A stretch of DNA of 64,000 nucleotides, from NCBI RefSeq assembly GCF_032118995.1, contig NC_092656.1, positions 21,596,965-21,660,964 on the forward strand. The letters are read 5' to 3'. Shown here piece by piece: positions 49,391 through 60,155 of the stretch. The number at the start of each line of letters is the position of its first letter. The stretch's first letter is position 1. The position numbers were made by a program, and so were the translations under genes. The notes beneath the pieces were generated by a model. It was not told the DNA's origin. It saw nothing but the letters and a program-made list of their open reading frames with translations, and ran no database searches. This stretch comes from Asterias amurensis (taxonomy: Eukaryota > Echinodermata > Asteroidea > Forcipulatida > Asteriidae).

Positions 49391-51784
49391 GGTCCCTCCT
49401 AACACGTCTCAACTACGTAATCTTCAGTTGACTTGAGGATTCAAATCTCAAGAGAATTGTCTTGTTAGTACTGGATCAGAGAGTGCACTGGTAGATCGCA
49501 TGCCAGACCTTGCCCCTCCTACAGGACCCAACTTAAACTGTGTTAATCTTTGGTAGCTGCTTGATGGCAAATTTGTTGGAGAACCCAAATGTGCTTGATA
49601 TCTTCACATCAAGAGAAAGAGATTGGGAAGTCATGTATTAAGACTGAGCTAAGACAGCAATGGAAGCATCCTTTGATTTAACTGTCATTAATAAACAGTT
49701 TTCTGTAATCATTTGTGATCGATGTCAGAGTTGCAGTGCAACCCTGTTGGTCTAAGAGACTAATGTAAATTAAATTTTAATTGTTATAATAATGAATGTG
49801 GTTTTATTGAAGCTGTTATTCTAATAACAGATCCAAATAGAAGCAGCTCTTTGCTTTTTGATGCTCTATGGGTCTTTTGCCTAAGTTGATCTATAAAGTA
49901 TGAGCTTAGTCCAAAGAAACTGGAAATATTGTTTGCCTTGTAATTTGCCTAGAATGAAAGTTTCTTAAGCGTCAGACTCTAGCTCTGATGGCTGGATAGT
50001 ATGCAGTTGCCGAAACTAAAATGAACAAATCTGCGAATCATTGGTTTTTGTAATGCTGCAAGTGCCCAATATGGCTATTAAAACAATTTCCCTCCAGTGT
50101 TTCTATTGTTCATATATCAGGCCTGATACTTCATAAAGGCAATTGCCTCCATGCCCCTTGGTGTGGTCAATGCCTTTGTGCCCTTGAAAAATGCTCCTGT
50201 AGAAACTTACAAATTCCTCATCTAAGGGTGTCCTTTATTAAGGAGAACATGTCTTGGTGCCCCTGGCCTTTCAAAAACGAAGCATCAGGCATCAAACAAA
50301 ACAAAATAAAATACACAAAATAAAGGCCTGGAATTCCATGGAGGTAGGCCATGGCCCTAGTGCCCCTTGGATTGGCCTTGGTGCCCCTTCAAAAGCTTCC
50401 CATAGATTGTTAAGGTTTTACTAAGTGAAGTGCCCTTTGCAAAATAAAAATGGCCTTGCCCTCTCAGGGATGAAATTCTAGGCTTGAAATAATCACTTGA
50501 TTTCAATACCTTAATGTAAATTTTTAAACATTCTCAAATCTTGTTTTATTACACAGCAACTTATATTTCATCTTGTATAAGATCAAAATACAACACAAAT
50601 CAAATCAAGTACACATGTATACAAATTAAATCCAATAATAATTATGTTAAATGTTTTTTCCTGAACTTTGAAAAGAATAACAGTTTCAAAGACAAATGTA
50701 CATAAAAACATGTTTATTAAAACCGTTGTCTTCCCAAAAAGATTGTTTCTTTATGTTGTGTAGTTTATGTGTCTTTATATTGTGATGTTTCAAAGAAGTT
50801 CCAATTTTGTTATATGAAACTATTCTGATGACAAAATTGGAACATACCCACAGTAAACTATAATTATTCTGAAATAAACCAAACGTTAAACATGCAGTGG
50901 TTCTTAAAAACATGCAATTCCTAAGTCTCATACTGACAAATAAGGAGGAGTGACTTCAAGTTTCTTGCAAGATGAACTGAATCAAATGGAATTTAAAAGG
51001 CAAGGTGTCACAGACTTCAAAGTGTGAATTGGAATCGGTATTCTGTGAATAGCTTTATAATATCGACCACTTGCACAACACGGAACACACTTTCACACCA
51101 TTTTGGGAGTTAATTCCTTTGTGTATTTTCTTTTTACTGCCAAAATGGGGGACAAAATGGTCACTGGCAAGTCTGCTGCGCTTTGTGCAAAGGGTCAATA
51201 AGATTAGTATGTTGAACCCCCATCTGAGATGAGTGAGGTTTGTTTTCGATTGTAGTGCAGTAAGAGTTAACCCGTTAACAGTTTTGGCTTTCAAGCGAGT
51301 TGACCAACTATTCAATTGTAGGGTTGTGTAGGGTAGAGCAACTGTACATGTATGCGCTGTGTAGATGTATTCCCTGCTTGATATCACATTTCAGGCTGGC
51401 TAAGTTTACTAATAACTCAAAACCACAGTGGATGATGTTGAATGATCAGACAATAGGGGGTAACAGAATTTGACGGTTCTTTTCTTGGGTGCAGTTGTTT
51501 CCAGAATTTCACGAGTTGAATAAGTGAATATCCTATAATAGATCCTGGGTGGGTCGTCTAGATGTGGTGACTACTAAACCCTGTGAGGTTAACTTGCTGT
51601 AAGACCTTTGCAAACTGGAAACTCCATCCTAACGCTGGAAAATAAACAACAGAAAAAAGATTTATTATAAGTTACTACATTGTATAGTATAAAGAACCAC
51701 TGATTCGAGAAATGTTCAATCTGTGAAATGTTGCCATGGAAACTTCAAATGACCAAAAAGTAAATATCTTTCCAAATGTCGGAG

Positions 51785-52172
51785 TTTAAAGTCAGTGGAC
51801 ACTATTGGTAATTGTCAAAGACTAGTCTTCACAGTTGGTGTATCTCAACATATGCATAAAATAACAAACCTATGAAAATGTGAGCTCAATCGGTCATCAA
51901 AGTTGCGAGATTTTAATGAAAGAAGAAAACACCCTTGTCACACGAAGTTGTGTGCGTTTAGATGATTGATTTCATGACCTCAAGTTCTAAACTTGAGGTC
52001 TCGAAATCAAATTCGTGGAAAATTACTTCTTTCTCCAAAACTATGGCACTTCAGAGGGAGCGGTTTCTCACAATGTTTTATACCATAAACCTCTCCCCAT
52101 TACTCGTCACCAAGAAAGGTTTTATGCGAATAATTATTTTGAGTAATTACCAATAGTGTCCACTGCCTTTAA
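51785..52172. repeat. MITE family R1, full length
   Basis: Same ends and body, in the PIGBOS1-UQCR11 intergenic region; left end TTTAAAGTCAGTGGACAC. Confidence 0.83.
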
Positions 52173-52593
52173 GATCAATAGTATTCTTGGTGATTTGTAG
52201 TCACAGTCTACAATTTCCTCAATGGAAAAGTGGGAAACATGAGAATGCTAGGACTTGTTTCAAAATGCTAAATTAAATTGTCCCTTTCCACCAGTGGCCC
52301 AGCGTGCATTTCAAGCCCTGCCTTAGCTTGTTTCAGCGGGTGAGCAACTCTACAAGTTGGACCATCATTAATTGCGATAACATAACCCTCCTGATGACGG
52401 CCTCCGGCTCCACCATCGCCAGGAGGGTCACATTATCGCAACTAGACCTTCATGTACTAAAGAGCACATCTTGAGGAGGGGTTAGGCCAACAAGTTAATG
52501 TCTACGGTTTTGAGTGATAATTCCGTCTGCTCCTTGATTTGAAAACACACCTTTATTTTAATAAGCTCCTTTAACTTGCAACAGCACTTCAGT

Positions 52594-53457
52594 CTATGGC
52601 TCTTCTTCCACCTTAAACTTTCCTCTGACCATTGGGACGTATCCCATGATGACTTGCCAGTCTGTTCCGTATAGGAAGAGAACGCCTAGGGCTCCGCCCC
52701 ATATTGCGCCAGTCCTCCTCCTGAAACAATGAATATCAAATAATAAACCACCAGGGATAAAAAACAGGGTAAATTTGAAATGATTTATTTGGCTTGGCCC
52801 TTTGGGTTGGTTGAAAAAAGAAAAATTGTCAGGGATTTGCTTTGAGCCAGCCCAAGGCCCTACAATTTAATGTGCCGCGGTGCTCTACCAACGGAGCTAT
52901 CTAACCCTTAGTTCGTTGGCACAGTGGTTTCCACCCACTCTCCAAATTTTCATTAAGAAAAGAATTGGAATTGCAACACCCCCCCCCCACCCCCACCCCA
53001 GCTATCCATGTCATCATCATGATTCATGTCATTGATTGTGATCACTGATTGTCACTATCGTATCACTCAGTACTACCACCAGTAGCAGTACTGGTAACTT
53101 AACTGGACGACATTTCCAGCTTGTGCTGTAGTCATTGCGAAATCAGTGGTTAGCTTGATACTAATGATTGATAGTGGGACAGACGGACTTGAACCCATGT
53201 TCGTTGCAAAATGCAATGCACTTGCTCCTTGCACATGTTGCAGAGCAGAGTTGCACTGGGTTTGCGGAGTTTGCAGAAAAGTTGTAAATCATAATAATGT
53301 AATCTAATCCTACCTCCATGGTAATTGTAAGTGAAGTGAACAAACAAACATGGTTTATGGTTGTTAAAATTTTAATAAAACAACTGAGGTTGACTCACCA
53401 GTTTTTTGCCAATTCAAAATACCTTGGGCCGATTAATTTTGTCACAGATCCTAACAT
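52594..53457 (-). CDS. UQCR11: Cytochrome b-c1 complex subunit 10 (complex III, UQCR11)
   Basis: Two exons, 53399-53457 and 52594-52720, join in phase 2 and give 61 residues. The protein begins MLGSVTKLIGPRYFELAKNW and continues with WGGALGVLFLYGTDWQ, GYVPMVRGKFK and a short acidic tail. Human UQCR11 (56 residues) has GPRYRELVKNW, then WGAVGAVGLVWATDWRLILDWVP and GKFK, so the match is end to end. The product is a single-helix subunit of respiratory complex III in the mitochondrial inner membrane. A longer in-frame reading exists upstream of 53457 but has no family similarity. AATAAA on the minus strand is at 52552-52557. The gene lies tail to tail with PIGBOS1. Confidence 0.93.
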
Positions 53458-56400
53458 TTTTAGTGAAATAATGTAACTTTCCCACACCGGTGAATGAAAG
53501 AAAAAGTGCCGGTAGAAACGACGACTGCCTCTGAGTATAAATCCCCAGACGTCTTGACAGTACACATGGGACGTAATGACTAAAGAATAATGCACCATAC
53601 TATTTTCCATTCGTCATTTCATGAAGTGCGACCTCTGTCGACGACTAATTTGCGGTATTCCCGCACCCCCCCCCCCCCCCCCCGTTAATGTCGATGGCAA
53701 GTAGTGATAACCAAAATTTCCAAGTTAATTCTTATCCTAATCCATGCTAGAACAGACTTGTTGTTAGTAAAGAAAACAATTATATGGACAACCGTTTGAC
53801 CTATTAAAAAGTGTGAACTATTTTTGTTTTGCCCTACACACTTGCCGCTAGGTACTATGATTTTGACAATTTTATGATTCCCAAAGGCGTTGAGGTTCAC
53901 AATCTATACTTGCTTTGTAATGGTGGGGCCGTAGGGGGATATGAAGGGCACAAGTACATCGGCGCGGCGCGACGAAAGGAGGAGCCTGGGGGTGATGTCC
54001 CCCCCCCCCCCCCCCCCACCACCCCCATCCCCATCCCCTCAGAAGTTTGAATTTCGTTTTTTGAAGGCCTTAAATTCAAACTATTGTGGCGCGCAATTTC
54101 TTTTTTTGCTGTTGGTTATTTAGACCAAACAACTCAATTACAGCTTTAAATTAAATTCGTTTAATGCTGAGCGGCACATCATACCCACGCACTCATCCTT
54201 ATCATCGCAAATCATCATCAAGGGCGGAGGTGTCCCCCCCCCCCCCAACAATCGTTCGCCGTCACTTCGCCAGACAGTAGGCCATTACCAAGTCTCGCGA
54301 GTCTCGCGATGTGTCCCTTTGATACTGATCTACAACTCGCCCTCACCGATTTGAAAGTGTTCGTGCAGCTGTTTCGATGGCGAAATTCACCTCTTCTTAT
54401 TTAGGTCGCGTGTTTGGAATTTTTGTATCTCATTTCCACATCGTAAGAAACCAACCAGCATCTAGCAGTATAGCAAGTCTTCGTAACAAGAAAATAAATT
54501 ATTTATTCCTTGCAGCTTCGCCGGTTATTATCATCATTGTTTTGTCTGATCAACTCCATTTTTAGCTCAATACTTTTCTTTTCTAGTGTCTTTTTTTCAT
54601 AACACTGCAAAATCTTAACTGAAAACATATTAAAGGATTCTTTAGAAATTGTTAATAATTATTATGCAAACATTTTAAAATAAAAACCCAGGTAGTCTAA
54701 TAATTATTCATAAATAAATAATTATTTTATTATGCTGTATTGCAACACTGCTCATTACAAATACAGTAACATAGTAGTTATGCATCAAACCGCAAAAATA
54801 ATGTTTATTTGCTTGCATTATGCAATCAAGTCTTAGATAATTTTTAAAATTTATTATCTAATAATGAAATGAATAGTGCTATAAAACACAAACTGTTTAA
54901 AGTACAAAACGTGAAACATTGATAAGATACATTTTTTTACCAGAACTTCCATAATGCATTATTTGAAGAACAACAAATTAATTAATAACCCGCCACATTC
55001 GAACTTTCGTCTAGTACCACTCCAACTATTTATTTTATTTTTAAAAATATTGCTCTAAATATCCTAATTAATTATTCATGAGTAAAAAAATGTTTAAAAA
55101 GATGAATGGAGAACCGATTTCAGATCTTTCAAAAACAACGATGTAAACTTAATCTCAAAAATTAAATCGAAACTAAACAAGTTCAACAAACGCAGGTTAG
55201 TAAAACTCTTTCATGAAGGATCAAAATTAGTTGACTATTTACATTTGTTTTAGATACAAACACATCTTAAAACTCAATCTAACTCTTAATTAATTTGTTT
55301 TTACTAAAATGTGACAAGTCTGTTTAAACAAAAAATTAAAGTCAGTGTTCATTACTTTTATCAGTAATTTAAAAGTAGAAAGATAAATTATTTTTTGCTT
55401 ACAAAACAACAAGAACATTTTTTTAATGGGCGGACAGTGAATGCGAAAGTTTTTTTTTCAACATTGCGTACATTGTTTTTAACAACTACAGAAATTGTTT
55501 CCTCTGATAGTGCATTATATTATAATTACCAGCAGTATTTCAGTTAATCCAATAATGTGATTCAATTATAACAATGCGTTATTTTAGATACATTTTAACT
55601 ATACTACAGACAATATTGACATAGTAAATTATTGCGATTCTTTTATGGTAATAAGCAGCGAGCAGCCTCATTTTAACGGCAAAGTTTTATTTAAAATTTA
55701 CATACACAACTTTTCATTATCATTAGTTATTACAAGACGTTTTGGCACATGTAGATGCATGTAAACACTATTTTATAATGATAAACTTACTTTGTTATAC
55801 AGTTAACTATTGGTTAAACTATTACAGTAACTTTTTTGTTTGTAAATAGTGATAAGTTAGCAATGGATATGTTTAGTATTAACTTGTCAAAGACCAGTAT
55901 TCTCACTTGGTGTATCCCTGCATAAACAACAAAAAATATTTAATTGGGCTCAGCTGGTCATGGTAGTTGCAAGAAAACAGCAAAAGAAAAAACACCATTG
56001 TTGCACAATAATTTATGTGCATACAAATATCAATTTGTCTTTCTTAGATTAAGTCTTTTTTTAGATTAAGTAAGAAACTACCTCTTTCTAAAAACTACGT
56101 TACTTCAAAAGGAGTTGTTAACATATCACGCTTTAGACTTTTTAGACAACAACAAATATCAGATTTTACACCAAATTAAATAAATAGAAGAGTGTGTTCT
56201 TTTTACAAAGAGGCTGAAATGTTTACAAAATCACAGTCAATAGATATAATGTTTCAGAAACTCCCTATAAATTGTCATATTTTTTTCTGAAGCAGTGATG
56301 GTGCCGACATAGTGCCGACATTTTGAATTCTTCTTGATGATGTGCCGAATTTACTTCTGTGAATTATGCGAAAACAATTGTATTATTACTCTGTACGTGT

Positions 56401-56513
56401 ACACCCTTACACGAAGCGATTGCTATTCTGATGATTATGAAAGTAATGTTTTCGCGTTATAAACTCGTTGCAACAGGGCGCTATAAATGACAAACAGACT
56501 TGGTTTCGAATGT
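53458..56513. other. Region between UQCR11 and HSP70
   Basis: Poly-C runs at 53668 and 54000, then strongly AT-rich sequence 54600-55880 with no repeats I can name, an R1-like fragment at 55880-56170 and the HSP70 3' UTR. A 62-codon frame at 54377-54565 is not recognised and unsupported. Confidence 0.5.
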
Positions 56514-56997
56514 TTAGTCGACCTCTTCAACTGTAGGTCCTTGGTTGCTGCTCCCGCCGTTACTGTAACCTCCTGCCCCACACTGCGGCCCTGCCCCACC
56601 AGCCCCACCACCGCCCCCGTGAATCTTGGACATAATGGGTGAACAGGTCTTCGTGAGTTCCTCCTGCCTGTGTTTGAACTCGTCCACCTCCGCAAGTGAG
56701 TTTTTATCCAACCAATCCAGGGTGTCCTTGACGGCGTCTTCCACCATCTTCTTGTCCGCGTCCGTCAGCTTCCCGTCAGGGACTTCGTTCACGGCTTGCT
56801 TGAGGCTGAAGGCGTACCCCTCCAGCCCGTTTCGAGCTGTCACACGTTCCCTCTGCGCCTCGTCTTCGGCCTTGTATTTCTCGGCGTCCGACAGCATACG
56901 GTCAATATCGGCTTGCGAAAGGCGTCCCTTTTCGTTCTTGATCACGATGCTTTTACTCTTTCCCGTGCCCTTGTCCTTAGCGGAGACGTTCAGGATA

Positions 56998-57029
<32 letters not shown>

Positions 57030-59709
57030 TTGAGGGACGCCGCGTGGAGCAGGTGCAATGCCGGAGAGTTCAAAGGTTCCCAGGAGGTTGTTGTGCTGGG
57101 TCATAGGTCGCTCACCCTCGAACACCTGGATGTTGACACCGGGTTGGTTGTCGGAGTATGTGGTAAAGGTGTTACACGCTTTGGTTGGGATACGAGTGTT
57201 ACGTTCGATCAGCTTCGTCATGACTCCTCCTGCCGTCTCGATCCCCAGGGAGAGGGGTGCTACGTCAACGAGAAGGATGTCCTTCACCTCGCTACTATCA
57301 TCCCCGGTGAGAATAGCGGCTTGAACGGCAGCACCGTATGCTACCGCCTCGTCTGGGTTGATGGACTTATTCAACTCTTTGCCGTTAAGGAAATCTTGAA
57401 GCAACTTCTGTATCTTTGGGATGCGAGTTGAGCCTCCCACCAGTACCACCTCGTCAATCTTACGTTTGTCCAGCTTAGCGTCCACAAGAGCTTGCTCAAC
57501 GGGTCCGAGAGATTTTCTGAACAACGAGGAGCAAAGCTCTTCGAAACGTGCCCTGCTGACACTGGTGTAGAAGTCAATGCCGTCAATCAGCGAGTCGACC
57601 TCAATGTTGGCCGTTGTGCTGCTGGACAACGTACGCTTCGCACGCTCGGCAGCCGTTCGGAGACGCCTCATGGACCTTGGATTATTGGTCACGTCCTTCT
57701 TGTGTTTTCTCTTAAACTCGGCAGCCAAGTGGCTGACCAAGAGATTATCAAAGTCCTCCCCGCCGAGATGCGTATCACCGGCCGTAGATCTCACCTCGAA
57801 GACCCCGTCATCAATGCTGAGGATGGACACGTCAAAGGTACCGCCGCCCATGTCGAAGATGAGAACATTCTTCTCTCCCGTCAGTTTCTTGTCCAGGCCG
57901 TAGGCCAAAGCAGCAGCCGTCGGTTCGTTGATGATTCTCAGCACGTTCAGCCCAGCGATCACACCAGCATCTTTGGTGGCCTGCCTCTGCTGGTCATTGA
58001 AGTACGCTGGTACGGTCACCACGGCGTCTTTGATCTTCTGGCCCAGGTATGCCTCGGCAACCTCCCTCATCTTGACCAGGACCATGGAGCTGATTTCCTC
58101 GGCTGCAAACTGTTTGGTCTCGCCCATGTACTCGGCTTGGATCATCGGTTTCCCTGCTTTGTTGACCACGGTGAAGGGCCAGTGCTTCATATCGGCTTGG
58201 ACCGTCTGGTCCTCGAACTTGCGACCAATCAGGCGCTTCGCGTCGAAGATGCTGTTCTTGGGATTCCTGTACAATAAAAGACAAGTAAAAAAGAAAATGA
58301 CATTAGGTATTAATTTTTTTAAAGTTAAGTAAAGGGGCACATACATCATATTGCTATAGCACTGCACTCCAATTAACTAATTGGAAGTACTGTGTGTGTC
58401 GAAGCCAACAAAAAGAGTGCTGAAAGATGGCTCAGTTTAGGGAAATATAAACGGAAGCCACAGTTTTTGTCTAAGTTTTAATTAAAGTTTAGAACTTGTA
58501 GAATTACTATCCTTTTTGTGACTAACAAGTCATTTCAGTCAAAATTAACAAGCGAGTTTTTATCTAGGTTTTTTTTTGAATGAGCACGTTCAGCCTGCAA
58601 CAAATGAATTATATTAATGTTTATCTTTATTGTATTAGATTTGCTGGTGCAACCCAGATCAAAGTATCACGTATCACGTTTGTGTGGATGCTTTTATGAT
58701 AATGTCATCACAAAGAATGCCAGCACTGTTTGGAATGATAAACGAAAACGATTTGCGAGTTGTGTTTCGTCATTAATTATTTGACCTGTAAATGTTGCAG
58801 AGTGAACAATTTACGCCAATTCGTGTCAGTTGAACTTTGACATAAACATTTAGTACAAAGATGAGAGTTAAAGTTGGTCTGAGATAGCGCCTTTATCAAT
58901 TTTTTTGTTCATGACACAGGTGTAAACAAAAATGAAACAACATTAAAGATACTGGGTCAAATTTCGGGCGATTAATGAGAATGATTTTGGCACAAAAAAA
59001 ACCATCACTTATAGTAGTGGTAGTCGATTAAACTAAAAACGAATTATATTATACTGTAAAGGATCGCCCGGCATGTTCCTTTTTTCCCGTGCCAAATAAT
59101 TATGCGAAATGTTTATCATGTTTGTGCGGATCCTTTTGAAACAGCATCATCATCATCAAAATTCGTTCAGATAAAACACACTGACAAACAAACAATTTCC
59201 AGCAGATTATAATAATATTTCACTCAAATAAAAACCATAAATAATCGGCGTCTACCTTTTGGTTGTGACTCTCGGGTCAGAAATGGACCCGGTTCCGCTC
59301 AAAAGGGACCTGGCCTATTACTGGGTCAGTGTAACCCGGATTATTCTTGTCAACAAAAAATGACCGATAATGAGTCAAACTGGCGCTGAATCCGAGGTGG
59401 GTTTTTACTACAAGTTTCTGGCTCATCAGCCTGACCCAGAATGAGTCAAGTCCCACTGTGATCCGGGTCAATCTCCCTGATCCGGGAATTGTTTTGAGTA
59501 TAAATAAAATGCAAAACAAGTACTTACATGGCAACTTGGTTCTTTGCAGCATCCCCAATGAGCCTCTCCGTGTCGGTGAAGGCAACATAACTCGGCGTGG
59601 TCCTGTTCCCCTGGTCATTGGCAATAATCTCCACTTTGCCATTCTGGAACACACCAACACAAGAATAGGTCGTCCCCAAATCAATCCCGATCGCTTTCAC
59701 TTTGCTCAT
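56514..59709 (-). CDS. HSPA8: Cytosolic HSP70/HSC70 chaperone, complete, 2 coding exons
   Basis: Exons 59528-59709 and 56514-58266 join in phase 2 inside the Met of NQVAMNP, giving 644 residues (human HSC70 has 646). The ATPase domain carries IDLGTTYS at residues 9-16, [14 protein letters not shown] at 197-210 and [17 protein letters not shown] near 335. The substrate-binding domain follows. The C-terminus is a Gly-rich segment ending PTVEEVD, the cytosolic signature that binds TPR co-chaperones such as CHIP and HOP. IFDMGGG has Met where most relatives have Leu, a mild change. The upstream region has heat-shock elements, so the gene is probably inducible despite containing an intron; whether it is the constitutive or inducible paralogue cannot be told, so the symbol is approximate. 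Intron 1 (58267-59527) contains a repeat at about 59270-59470. Confidence 0.95.
59270..59475. repeat. Inverted-repeat element in HSP70 intron 1
   Basis: GGGTCA-rich motifs recur in both directions (GGGTCAGAAATGGACCCGG, CTGGGTCAGTGTAACCCGGA, CTGACCCAGAATGAGTCA, TGATCCGGGTCAATC). It looks like a foldback element, with less regular arms than the others. Confidence 0.5.
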
Positions 59710-59914
59710 CTTGAAAGTGATGTAGTCAATTGCGCTCCAGAAGTTGGAAAATAATGCGCTTTAAACTCAGTTTATGCACGTTCAGTTCGTAGATGCTTCA
59801 GTTGTATACCACACAGCAGATGCCTTCTCGTATTATTTTCGTCGCCAGGGGATGTATTTCCCAAATTCGGTGCTGGAATCTTTCGGATAACTGACGAAGC
59901 GACGGAGACTCGCC

Positions 59915-59921
59915 TATTATA
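59915..59921 (-). promoter_or_regulatory. TATA-like box of HSP70
   Basis: The minus strand reads CAATATAATAGG here, between the heat-shock elements and the start codon. This would imply a 5' UTR of roughly 175 nt. Assignment is by position and sequence only. Confidence 0.5.
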
Positions 59922-59936
59922 TTGACGCGTGCTATG

Positions 59937-59949
59937 TTCGGGAACTTTC
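59937..59949 (-). promoter_or_regulatory. Heat-shock element, three units
   Basis: TTCGGGAACTTTC reads TTC-nn-GAA-nn-TTC, a perfect three-unit HSF1 site. It is about 16 bp upstream of a TATA-like TATAATA on the minus strand (59915-59921) and about 230 bp upstream of the HSP70 ATG. Confidence 0.8.
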
Positions 59950-59993
59950 CTCATTAACATTATTGCGCCGACGATGTAAACAACTAACTGCGC

Positions 59994-60011
59994 TTCTAGA
60001 ATTTTCAAGAA
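59994..60011. promoter_or_regulatory. Heat-shock element, four units
   Basis: TTCTAGAATTTTCAAGAA is a perfect four-unit heat-shock element (TTC-nn-GAA-nn-TTC-nn-GAA). It lies between the HSP70 and UBL7 start codons and could serve either promoter. Confidence 0.83.
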
Positions 60012-60155
60012 CGACAGGAGTGCTAGTGAAGTCTATTTTTTGACTTGACGTCACACACGAGCCCTCTGGAAATTTTTAGAATGTGGCCGAAAGGGGGCGT
60101 CCTAACACATCAACAAACGCAGTCTGTTTTTTGCTAGTCGCGCACAACTTCAGCA

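Larger units (their letters stand above)
48864..52593. other. Region between PIGBOS1 and UQCR11
   Basis: It starts with the likely PIGBOS1 3' UTR to about 49.7 kb. It then holds dispersed repeats with GCCTTGGTGCCCCTTCAAAA (50.1-50.5 kb; others at 44.1 and 45.9-46.3 kb), AT-rich DNA, an R1 MITE, and a hairpin with TTGCGATAACATAACCCTCC / GGAGGGTCACATTATCGCAA at 52373-52441. Confidence 0.55.

Noticed and set aside
53165-53347. Minus-strand frames around 53.2 kb as an extra UQCR11 exon
   Set aside because: UQCR11 closes in frame without it, and the peptide has no complex III similarity; it lies within the UQCR11 intron.
54377-54565. 62-codon frame MAKFTSSYLGRVFG
   Set aside because: Starts with ATG near GC-richer DNA, which made it look like a first exon, but there is no recognisable similarity and no confirmed partner exon.
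56796-58277. Long plus-strand frames opposite HSP70
   Set aside because: Antisense shadows of the highly codon-biased HSP70 exon, with no independent similarity.
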